From Mycoplana rhizolycopersici (GTDB lineage: Bacteria; Pseudomonadota; Alphaproteobacteria; Rhizobiales; Rhizobiaceae): a DNA stretch of 64,000 bases. The position numbers were made by a program, and so were the translations under genes. Shown piece by piece: positions 44,842 through 52,387 of the stretch. Numbering within the stretch: position 1 is the first letter of the stretch; every line of letters begins with the position of its first letter. The stretch lies in assembly GCF_013378445.1 (NCBI RefSeq), contig NZ_JABXYK010000013.1, positions 62,001 to 126,000 of the forward strand, read 5' to 3'. The notes under the pieces are model-generated. The model ran no database searches. It was not told the DNA's origin and was given only the letters and a program-made list of their open reading frames with translations.

Positions 44842-45813
44842 TCAGAGCGCCTCGCTGTAGGGATTGCAATTTTCGTCGATGCTGAACTCCGGCATCGGAT
44901 CGGAAAGCGCAGTTGCGAAGGCCGCATCGACTTCCGCCTTTGCCGCAGCTTCGATTGCGGCGAGCCTGTTCTCACCGACTTCGCCCAGAAGCGCCTTGCG
45001 CGAAACGAGCAGCGGGTCGCGCTCCTTCCAGGAGGCGATATCCTCCGGTTTCTGGTAGCCGCCCATGTCGGAGGTGGAGAAGCCTTCCAGGCGGTAGGTC
45101 TTGCACTCGACCATGCCGGGACCTTCGCCGCGGCGGGCGCGATCGACCATCGAAGAAACGGCGCGATAGACCGCGACCGCGTCGTTGCCGTCGACGATCT
45201 CGGCCGGCATCGCATATCCTGCCGCGCGGACCGAAAGGTCTTCGACAGGCGACTGGACGTCGGAGGGAACCGTGAGGCCGAACTGGTTGTGTTCCAGCAC
45301 GAAGACGACGGGGAGCTTCCACAGCCCGGCCATGTTCATCGCTTCGTGACAGATGCCGGTCTGGGCCGCACCATCGCCGAATACGCACATGGCGACGTTC
45401 TTCTGGCCGAGCACCTGCATGGAAAGCGCCATGCCAGCGGCTGCCGGAATACCGGCGCCGACGATGGCGTTGCCGCCGATGACGCCCTTGTCCGCATCAG
45501 CGACCAGCATGTGACCGGCGCGGCCGGCGCAGGCGCCGGTGGCACGGCCAAAGATTTCAGCGATAACCGGATAGGGATTCATGCCCTTGCCGATGTAGAC
45601 GGCATGACCGCGGTGGGTGGTCGCCACCTTGTCGCCGGCTTCAAGCACGGCGGTAGCGGCAACGCCGACAGCCTCCTGCCCATCGCAGCGATGGATCGGG
45701 CCGCGCGTGCGCCCTTCCTTGTGAAGGGCGCCGAGGCCCTCTTCGAGATGCCGGACCAGCAGCATCTTCCGGTAGATTTCCAGATGCTCTTCTACTGAAG
45801 GTGTGTTCTTCAC
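44842..45813 (-). CDS. acoA: Thiamine-dependent dehydrogenase complex E1 alpha subunit (AcoA-like)
   Basis: ThDP-binding subunit of 323 aa with GDGAAQTG (146-153) through N176, the ThDP/Mg motif, and GRAGHMLVADADKG. The likely start is GTG at 45813, because GGAGG lies 6 bases before it; the ATG at 45831 has no good ribosome site. It is the first gene of a seven-gene operon. The regulon palindrome at 45850 lies about 42 bases upstream, placing the complex under the GntR regulator. Related complexes cleave acetoin or pyruvate; the substrate here is unproven. Confidence 0.92.
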   Translation of the reverse strand: MKNTPSVEEHLEIYRKMLLVRHLEEGLGALHKEGRTRGPIHRCDGQEAVGVAATAVLEAGDKVATTHRGHAVYIGKGMNPYPVIAEIFGRATGACAGRAGHMLVADADKGVIGGNAIVGAGIPAAAGMALSMQVLGQKNVAMCVFGDGAAQTGICHEAMNMAGLWKLPVVFVLEHNQFGLTVPSDVQSPVEDLSVRAAGYAMPAEIVDGNDAVAVYRAVSSMVDRARRGEGPGMVECKTYRLEGFSTSDMGGYQKPEDIASWKERDPLLVSRKALLGEVGENRLAAIEAAAKAEVDAAFATALSDPMPEFSIDENCNPYSEAL

Positions 45814-45847
45814 GGATGCCTCCAAATGCATGCAGCAATTTAATACA

Positions 45848-45863
45848 AAAGTGTCGACACTTT
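45848..45863. promoter_or_regulatory. GntR regulon operator, site 2
   Basis: AAAGTGTCGACACTTT is a perfect 16-base palindrome, the longest of the regulon sites, with core AGTGTCGACACT at 45850-45861. It lies between the divergent E1alpha-like operon and the SDR gene and is well placed to repress both. Confidence 0.82.
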
Positions 45864-45913
45864 GCAAGGGCTTCTGCAAGATTGGATGTGGTCAATTGAA
45901 AAAGGGGACCGAA

Positions 45914-46660
45914 ATGCGATTGAAGGACAGGGCCGCCATCGTCACCGGAGCAGGTGCGGGCATAGGAGCGGCCACCGCGGAACTCTTCGCCCGGGAAGGA
46001 GCGCGCGTGCTCGTGGTGGACCGCGACGGCGAACGGGCAAGGCAGACAGCCGATCGAATCGGCGCGCAAAGTCTGGCGGTCGATGTCTCCGACGAAACGC
46101 AGGTGGCGAACATGGCGCGCTTCGCAAACGAGCGCTTCGGCGGCATCGACATCCTCGTCAACAATGCCGGCTACGGCTTTCGGGGCACGGTCGTCACCAT
46201 CGAGGCGAGCGACTGGGATGCCTTGATGGCCGTGAACCTGAAAGGCGTGTTCCTGTGCTCGAAACACGTCATTCCCGTCATGGCTTCATCCGGCGGCGGC
46301 GCCATCGTCAACACCGCCTCGAACGTTGCCCAGATCGGCCTGGCCGATCGGGCAGCCTATGTCGCGTCGAAGGGCGGCGTCGCCGCGCTGACGCGGGCGA
46401 TGGCCCTCGATCACGCCGGGCAGAACATTCGGGTGAACGCGGTGGCGCCCGGAACGACCTGGTCGAGCTACTTCGACGATATCCTCGAGAACCATCCCGA
46501 CCCCGAGGGTTTCCTCGCAGGCTTGAATGCGCGTGCGCCCATGAATCGCGTTGCCCAGCCGATCGAAATCGCGCAAGCGATCCTATGGCTTGCCAGCGGC
46601 GAGTCGTCCTTTGCGACCGGCTCGATCCTCACCGTCGATGGCGGCATGACCGCCTGGTAG
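45914..46660 (+). CDS. SDR family oxidoreductase
   Basis: Classical short-chain dehydrogenase of 248 aa with TGAGAGIGAATAE, NNAGYG, the catalytic YVASKGG and a C-terminal TVDGGMTAW. The acidic VVDRDGE after the second strand favours NAD over NADP. GGGGA lies 7 bases before the ATG at 45914. It is divergent from the E1alpha-like gene, sharing the palindromic operator, and converges with the B12-domain gene. Confidence 0.91.
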   Translation: MRLKDRAAIVTGAGAGIGAATAELFAREGARVLVVDRDGERARQTADRIGAQSLAVDVSDETQVANMARFANERFGGIDILVNNAGYGFRGTVVTIEASDWDALMAVNLKGVFLCSKHVIPVMASSGGGAIVNTASNVAQIGLADRAAYVASKGGVAALTRAMALDHAGQNIRVNAVAPGTTWSSYFDDILENHPDPEGFLAGLNARAPMNRVAQPIEIAQAILWLASGESSFATGSILTVDGGMTAW

Positions 46661-46673
46661 AGGTTTTTGGCCC

Positions 46674-48413
46674 TCAGGCAGGCTGAAAGGTCTTTCTGAG
46701 GGCTCCGAGCATCTGGTCGAGATCGGTGCAGGGGCTGCATCCGAGTTCGGAGATTTCGCGGGTCACATCGACCGGCAGACCCGAATTCGAATCCTTCGGC
46801 ACCTCGTTCAGCCGCCCTCCGATCAGCACGGGAAGCCGAATAGATTGCTTCTCCATCGCCGTTTTGACGGCCTTGGCATAGGAATAGGCAACGCCATTAT
46901 ACGTGCTGATGGCAATGGCATCGGCACCGGCCTCCATTGCGCGTGCGACCAGCACTTCCGGATCGACCGCCACCCCGGCGTCGACGATGCCGATCCCCAG
47001 CCCTTCGAGAGCCTGTTCGACCAGATACTTGCCGTGTTCGTGCACGTCCGTCGTACCGATGCAGACCGAGATCGGCCCGGTAGTGGCGATCGGCTTCTGG
47101 CCTGCCACCCAGACCTCCGCCTTGTCGTTGAGTTCGCGCGCCCATTCCGCATGAATCAGTGGCTTGCGACCGCGTGCGGTCTCCGCGCCAGGGCCGAACA
47201 GCATCTCCATGCGTTTCGGCCCCATGCGGCGGATCGCCAACATCAGTGCGGCCGGATCCTTCGTGTCGACGCCCCGATCCGCAAGGCCGGCAAGGACGGC
47301 GGCTGCGAAACGCCCGCCGCCTTCCACCAGGACGTCGGCCATGGCCTCGACCTTCGACCAGTCGTACACCGGATCGTAGAACGGGGCATGCAGGGTCAGC
47401 CGGTGGGCGAAGGTCTGCGCATCGATGATCTCGTCGACATCCGGGATGCGCTGGTTCTCGGTCACCGGCACGGGATTGATCGCATGACCCGCGGGCCACC
47501 GGCCAAGTGCCAGAATGTCGGCCAGCAGATAGCTCGCAAGGCTCGCATAGTTCCCGGCAGGGCTCGACTGATAGGCAACCGTATTGCCGAAGATCATCGT
47601 GCCGGGCGTATCGTTGACGCGGACGAGCGCGGCATGGAACGCGGTTCGCGATAGCGGGTCGCTGAAATGGTGCCCGTAGCAATGCGCCAGCTTTGCGCCG
47701 ATCAGGTCTTCGACGATGTGCTTTTCGATCAGCACCATGCCCAGCGCGCAAGCCATGTCGATGAAGAGGCCGGCAAAGCCATCGTCGAGATTGGAATGGA
47801 CAAGGATTTCGGCGTCCTGCGCGGCAATGAGACCGAGGGCGGTCACGGTCGCCTCGGTGGTGGCCACGTCGTCGTCCCAATAGGGCAGCCGGAAGGTGAA
47901 GTACTGGCCGAGATTGCCGACGGCGGTCGCGCCGGCCGCAATCGCGGCCCGGGTGTTTTCGACTGCGCCCGGCAGCCCGAGCATGAAATCGCCGAAATGG
48001 GCCGCGGCAGGGGCCGCATTCGTTATGCGCGCGAAATCCTCCGGCCCGGACAGGACGATGCCCGTGCCGCGCGACGCCTTGGCGCGCATGGCTTCCGGAT
48101 AGCCCATCGACCAGTCCAGGGTGATGCCAAAGCGATCGACGGTCGTCCCGTTTCGGGCGCACGTGCCGTGAACTTCGCGGATAGCCTCGATCGTCCGGTT
48201 GACATCGCGAAAACCGATATGGGCGTGCTGCATGATGCGCTTGTCGGCCATGGCCTTGCGCTTCCAGGCGGCCTCGGAAGGGACGCCTTTCTCCGACAGG
48301 AACAGGCAGCTTCCAACGCGCCAGTCGCGCGCCATGGCCCGCCCTGCGGAGAGAAGGTCGGCGCCGGGCGTAAGGCGCGGGTCAACAAGGGTAAGCAAGG
48401 TCTCAGCTGTCAT
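46674..48413 (-). CDS. Fused barrel plus B12-binding protein, probable cobalamin-dependent mutase
   Basis: Protein of 579 aa. Residues about 450-579 are a cobalamin-binding domain with the exact base-off/His-on pattern: D456-V-H458-E-H-G461, 41 residues, S503-T-Y, 26 residues, G532-G533. This pattern is typical of adenosylcobalamin mutases such as glutamate mutase and of methionine synthase. The first about 440 residues look like an alpha/beta barrel and only faintly resemble glutamate mutase E. The chain would thus unite what are two subunits elsewhere. It is the last gene of the cupin operon. A carbon-skeleton or amino migration role is inferred; substrate unknown. The ATG at 48413 gives the natural start. 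Confidence 0.85.
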   Translation of the reverse strand: MTAETLLTLVDPRLTPGADLLSAGRAMARDWRVGSCLFLSEKGVPSEAAWKRKAMADKRIMQHAHIGFRDVNRTIEAIREVHGTCARNGTTVDRFGITLDWSMGYPEAMRAKASRGTGIVLSGPEDFARITNAAPAAAHFGDFMLGLPGAVENTRAAIAAGATAVGNLGQYFTFRLPYWDDDVATTEATVTALGLIAAQDAEILVHSNLDDGFAGLFIDMACALGMVLIEKHIVEDLIGAKLAHCYGHHFSDPLSRTAFHAALVRVNDTPGTMIFGNTVAYQSSPAGNYASLASYLLADILALGRWPAGHAINPVPVTENQRIPDVDEIIDAQTFAHRLTLHAPFYDPVYDWSKVEAMADVLVEGGGRFAAAVLAGLADRGVDTKDPAALMLAIRRMGPKRMEMLFGPGAETARGRKPLIHAEWARELNDKAEVWVAGQKPIATTGPISVCIGTTDVHEHGKYLVEQALEGLGIGIVDAGVAVDPEVLVARAMEAGADAIAISTYNGVAYSYAKAVKTAMEKQSIRLPVLIGGRLNEVPKDSNSGLPVDVTREISELGCSPCTDLDQMLGALRKTFQPA

Positions 48414-48426
48414 GGCGGCTGTCCGG

Positions 48427-49218
48427 TTACAATTTGGCGATGAAGCGGCGAAATTCGGCAGCGAAGCTGTCCGGGTCGGTAAACGGGTGAAAATGCGCGC
48501 CACGGACGGTTACGAACTCCGCACCGGCAATTGCTGTCGCCACCGCCCTGGATAGTTCGGGCGGCGTCAGGATGTCGTCGACGGCGGCGATCACCTGGAC
48601 CGGACTCCTGATGCTTGAGAGGTCTGCCAGACGATCATGATCGAGCAGCATGCGCACGCGTGCCGCCGCGACGTCGAGCGGGGCGAGATTTCGAGGAGCA
48701 TCCGCCACTGCGGCGTCCAGCTTTGCGGCGTGGGCCGTCAACCAGGCCGACGTATGCCCGAAGACATGCGTCAGCCGCTGGTAGGTTTCCGCCTGTCCCG
48801 CTTCCAGCATCTCGGCGCGGGCAATGAACAGCGTGCGGAACCGCGCGTCCGATCGCGCCCAGGAACTGCTGATCGTATAGCTCAGGCCTTTGATATCGTG
48901 ATCCAGCGCAAGGACCTGTGCGATCGCTCCACCGGTGGAATGGCCGACGACATGGACCGGTTCACCCCATTGATGGACGATGCCTGCGACATCTGCGGCA
49001 CTCCGGGGGATCGAATAGCCTCCGGGCGGCCGGTCGCTTCGCCCCGCCCCGCGGTGGTCCGCAACCACCAGGCGGAACTCCGTCTGAAGCCGCTGGACGA
49101 CGCCGCCCCAGAAACGTCCGTCGCCGCCAAGGCCCGGGATCAGCAGAACCCGCGGCCCCGTTTCGCCAAAAGTCTCGTAGTGTATCCGGCAGCCATCCGG
49201 CGCTGTATAAGTCGCCAT
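48427..49218 (-). CDS. Alpha/beta-fold hydrolase (RutD / enol-lactonase-like)
   Basis: Serine hydrolase of 263 aa with LLIPGLGGDGRFW, nucleophile S94 in VGHSTGG, an aspartate in AVDDILTP and a histidine in RGAHFHPF. It resembles 3-oxoadipate enol-lactonase and RutD-type enzymes acting on lactones, enols or carbamoyl compounds. Its ATG shares a base with the stop of the aspartate-dehydrogenase-like gene (TGATG) and the B12-domain gene starts 13 bases after it. Confidence 0.89.
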   Translation of the reverse strand: MATYTAPDGCRIHYETFGETGPRVLLIPGLGGDGRFWGGVVQRLQTEFRLVVADHRGAGRSDRPPGGYSIPRSAADVAGIVHQWGEPVHVVGHSTGGAIAQVLALDHDIKGLSYTISSSWARSDARFRTLFIARAEMLEAGQAETYQRLTHVFGHTSAWLTAHAAKLDAAVADAPRNLAPLDVAAARVRMLLDHDRLADLSSIRSPVQVIAAVDDILTPPELSRAVATAIAGAEFVTVRGAHFHPFTDPDSFAAEFRRFIAKL

Positions 49219-50036
49219 CAGCCGTTTTTCCCCGCGTCCAGCACGGTTTCCAGCGCCGACAGCAGGCTCAGCGCCGTGATCGCGGACGTCTTCGGGTTGT
49301 CGGGGGAGGGGGTGTTCACGAAGCGCATGAAAGCCGTGCCTGCGGAGCTTGCAGCTTCGATCTCGTGCGTATTTCCTTCCACCTTCGGGTCGGCGACGAC
49401 GCGAACGGTGAGCGACCGGGGACGAACGGCCAGGGATATTGCCAGCGCTGCATTCAAATTCTTCGGAAAGCGGCGCGCGGCCTCTTCGGGCGCACCCTCG
49501 AAAAGCACGACCTCTGTCGACGGTGCTGTCACTCCCAGCCTTTCAAGCTCTGACGCCCAAGCGGCCACGGGCTTGCGCGACGTGTAGCGAATCTCCGCAT
49601 CCTCCAGCCTCGCGACGGCGCCGAGGTAGTCGAGCCCTCCCACCGAACCGGCGGGAAGCACAAGCGGCGCGCCCGATGCGTTCCGCGCTGCGTCCAGCCT
49701 GAGACAGAGCTCCGGATCGGCGAGTACGCCGACCGATGCCAGAACGACGGGAATTCCGGCTTCCAGCAGTTGCGGCACGCAGTCGGCCGCAGCATCCTGC
49801 GTCGCAACCTCGACTACCGCGCGTGGCCGGGCCGCGACCAGTTCTTCGATACGCGTCACAAGGCGGACGTTTTCTGCGGATTGCGCGAGACGGCGATCGT
49901 TCCGCACCAGAACGACCCACTCCGCCTCGCCGGGTCCGAAACCGGCAATGAGGCGGTGTGCCAGCGCGCCGAACCCGATGAGGCCGAGTGTGACGGGAGC
50001 GGAGCGCTTTTGGTCCGGCGCGGCAAGCGAAGGCAT
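49218..50036 (-). CDS. Aspartate dehydrogenase-like NAD(P)-dependent enzyme
   Basis: Protein of 272 aa with an N-terminal Rossmann fold (GFGALA, 21-26), PAGSVGGLD (128-136), PKNLNAALAISLA (191-203), KVEGNTHEIEA with the likely catalytic H224, and NPKTSAITALSLL. These are the hallmarks of L-aspartate dehydrogenase (NadX/AspDH), which deaminates aspartate to iminosuccinate or oxaloacetate. Here it lies in a catabolic operon without NAD-synthesis genes, so it probably acts on aspartate or a close analogue from the pathway. Confidence 0.88.
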   Translation of the reverse strand: MPSLAAPDQKRSAPVTLGLIGFGALAHRLIAGFGPGEAEWVVLVRNDRRLAQSAENVRLVTRIEELVAARPRAVVEVATQDAAADCVPQLLEAGIPVVLASVGVLADPELCLRLDAARNASGAPLVLPAGSVGGLDYLGAVARLEDAEIRYTSRKPVAAWASELERLGVTAPSTEVVLFEGAPEEAARRFPKNLNAALAISLAVRPRSLTVRVVADPKVEGNTHEIEAASSAGTAFMRFVNTPSPDNPKTSAITALSLLSALETVLDAGKNG

Positions 50037-50039
50037 GAA

Positions 50040-50573
50040 TCAGTCGCCCTTCACCGGGTCGAACTTGTCGGCAAGGTCGGTGCCGAACACCGTCTGGCGT
50101 TCGATTTCCAGCACGTTCTCCGGCCGGGGAAAGTTCGAGGGAACGCGGTCGCCCGGCTTGCGGGGCCTGCCGATCAGCCGGAAGAAATCCTCAAGCCCGT
50201 TGGGAACGATCAGCCAGACCCAGCGCAGGCGCGTCTCGCCATCGTTGATGAACATGTGTCGCATGTTCTTCGGCAGGAAGATCGCGCTGTCCGGGCCGAT
50301 CGGATACTCCTTGCCGTCGATCACGGCGCGGCCGTGCCCTTCGATGACATAGACGGCTTCCTCATTGTGTTCGTGGGTATGTTCGCGCACATAGCCGCCG
50401 GGCGCCACCGATTGGGTGCCCATGCCGAAAGGCGATTCCATGCCGACGATATGCGGCGCCAGCGCGACATCGACATGGCCGTTGGCCGGCACCGGCTGCC
50501 AGTAGCTTTCGCGTGCTTCGGGACCGGAAACATGGACACCGGCGAGAACGGGCGGAATGCGGGTCTCGTCCAT
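50040..50573 (-). CDS. Cupin domain protein
   Basis: Protein of 177 aa with a single cupin barrel. The metal-binding motif is EHTHEHNEEAVYVIEGHG (H-x-H-x4-E type) in strand region one and NMRHMF in region two. Small cupins of this form are metal-dependent isomerases, lyases or sensors; the exact role is not visible. It is the first gene of the operon cupin - aspartate-dehydrogenase-like - hydrolase - B12 protein. The regulon palindrome at 50648 lies 75 bases upstream. Confidence 0.88.
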   Translation of the reverse strand: MDETRIPPVLAGVHVSGPEARESYWQPVPANGHVDVALAPHIVGMESPFGMGTQSVAPGGYVREHTHEHNEEAVYVIEGHGRAVIDGKEYPIGPDSAIFLPKNMRHMFINDGETRLRWVWLIVPNGLEDFFRLIGRPRKPGDRVPSNFPRPENVLEIERQTVFGTDLADKFDPVKGD

Positions 50574-50645
50574 TTTTTACACCTGTCGGATAAGGACCCC
50601 GAAGGGTCTCATGGTACATCGTGACCTGTGAAAGCTATATCGCAA

Positions 50646-50661
50646 AAAGTGTCGACACAAT
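50646..50661. promoter_or_regulatory. GntR regulon operator, site 3
   Basis: AAAGTGTCGACACAAT at 50646-50661 has the core GTGTCGACAC (50649-50658) of the regulon palindrome with one change in the outer ring. It lies between the divergent cupin gene and the KstD-like flavoprotein gene. Confidence 0.76.
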
Positions 50662-50721
50662 AGTAGACAGATTAAATGCGGTGCTTTTATAGTGCCGCGA
50701 CGCGGTGAATGGGGAATAGAT

Positions 50722-52326
50722 ATGGAAGCTTGGGACGTATTGGTCATCGGTTCCGGTTCGGCGGCTTGCGCATCGGCGCTGCGAGCAGCCAAGGGCGGAT
50801 TGAAGGTGCTCGTCATCGAGAAGAGCGAATGGCTCGGCGGCACCTCGGCCATGTCGGGCTCAGGCATCTGGATTCCGGCCAATCACGTGGCCGCGGCCGC
50901 CGGCATCGCCGACAGTCGAGATGAAGCGATCGCGTACCTGCGCGCGGTCACGCCCGAGGGGTGGGCAGAGAAAGAAGACGCGCGCTGGGTTTCCTTCGTC
51001 CAGTCCGCGCCGGATATGCTCCGTTTTCTGTCCGATAACACCCCGCTCGACCTGCGCGTCGTAGCCGAGCCCGATCCTTATGCCGAGGCACCGGGAGGCA
51101 AGATGGTCGGACGCATGGTGTCGCCGATGCCGCTCAGCCGCCGCATCCTGGGCCGCTTCGCACCCCGGCTGCGGCGTTCGACGCTGCCCCATACCTTTAC
51201 CTATCAGGAGGTCGTCGATCTCGACCTCTACCACCACCCCATCCGCGCCGGGCTGCGCATGTGGCCGAAGCTGCTTTGGCGTTGGCTGACCAATTCCGGC
51301 GGCCAGGGCACCGCCCTGATGACGGGCCTGGTCAAGGGCTGCCTCGACGCCGGTGTGACCTTCTGGCTCGAAACCCGCGCCATTCGCCTCATTCAGGATT
51401 CCGACGATCGCATCGTGGGTGCGGAAGTGGAGCGCCAGGGACAGCGGCAGACGATTGCCGCCGAGCGCGGCGTCGTGATCGCGACCGGCGGGTTCGAGTG
51501 GGACCCACAGATGCGCGAACGCCATTTTCCCGGCCCGCTCGACCGTATCGGCAGCCCGCGCAGCAACGAAGGCGATGGGCAGAAGCTCGCAGCCTCGGTC
51601 GGCGCAGAGCTTGACCGCATGGACCAGGCCAATATCTATCCCTGCCTGCCGACACGCTACCAGGGCAAGCAGCACGGCCTTCCGATGACCTTCCAGGCCG
51701 AACCCCATTCAATCGTGGTGAACCGGCATGCGAAGCGCTTCGTCAGCGAGAACGACTTCAACATCGGCGAGGTGCTGGACGAGCGGGATGCCAATGGCGC
51801 GCCGGTGCACCTGCCATGCTTCCTGGTCGGCGATCACCGGTTCCTGAAAACTTCGATCCCCTTCCGCTGGTATTCCTCCTACGACCGCGACTGGGTGAAG
51901 ACGGCGGATACGGTTCCCGAACTCGCAGCCAAGCTCGGCCTGCCGGCCGACGCGCTCGTCGAGACCATCAACCGCTGGAACGAGTTCTGCAAGACCGGCC
52001 ATGATACCGACTTCAAGCGCGGCGAGAACGGCTGGGAAGCCTACAAGGCGCACGGCGACGAGAACCGCCTGAAGCCGATCGACAAGGCTCCCTATGTCGG
52101 CATGACGATCAACCGTTCCATTCTCGGCACGAAGGGCGGCGCGCGCACCAACGACAAGGGCCAGGTCCTGCGCGCCGACGGCTCGCTGATCCCGGGCCTC
52201 TATGCGGCGGGCCTCGCCATGGCCAACCCGTTCGGTACCCGCGCTGTCGGCGCAGGCACGACCATCGGCCCGAACATGACCTGGGGCTACATCGCCGCCG
52301 AGGCCATCCTTCGGCAGAACCGCTGA
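50722..52326 (+). CDS. FAD-binding dehydrogenase, KstD/fumarate-reductase-like
   Basis: Flavoprotein of 534 aa. It starts with the dinucleotide-binding DVLVIGSGSAACASAL, followed by GGTSAMSGSGIWIP. The C-terminal KGGARTNDKGQVL and GAGTTIGPNMTWGYIAAE complete the FAD site, as in 3-ketosteroid-delta1-dehydrogenases and related FAD_binding_2 enzymes. No steroid gene is nearby, so it more likely desaturates or reduces another alpha,beta-position of a keto or acid intermediate. GGGGAA lies 7 bases before the ATG at 50722. It is divergent from the cupin operon and shares operator site 3. Confidence 0.88.
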   Translation: MEAWDVLVIGSGSAACASALRAAKGGLKVLVIEKSEWLGGTSAMSGSGIWIPANHVAAAAGIADSRDEAIAYLRAVTPEGWAEKEDARWVSFVQSAPDMLRFLSDNTPLDLRVVAEPDPYAEAPGGKMVGRMVSPMPLSRRILGRFAPRLRRSTLPHTFTYQEVVDLDLYHHPIRAGLRMWPKLLWRWLTNSGGQGTALMTGLVKGCLDAGVTFWLETRAIRLIQDSDDRIVGAEVERQGQRQTIAAERGVVIATGGFEWDPQMRERHFPGPLDRIGSPRSNEGDGQKLAASVGAELDRMDQANIYPCLPTRYQGKQHGLPMTFQAEPHSIVVNRHAKRFVSENDFNIGEVLDERDANGAPVHLPCFLVGDHRFLKTSIPFRWYSSYDRDWVKTADTVPELAAKLGLPADALVETINRWNEFCKTGHDTDFKRGENGWEAYKAHGDENRLKPIDKAPYVGMTINRSILGTKGGARTNDKGQVLRADGSLIPGLYAAGLAMANPFGTRAVGAGTTIGPNMTWGYIAAEAILRQNR

Positions 52327-52387
52327 GGTCGCCAATGTGCCGCTTCTTCACTTGCGTGCGAAGGAGCGGTCATGGACAGGACGGCGG

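Noticed and set aside
42518-45813. Naming the pathway acetoin degradation
   Set aside because: The subunits resemble AcoABC, but the accompanying genes of acetoin operons are missing and the regulon context is different.
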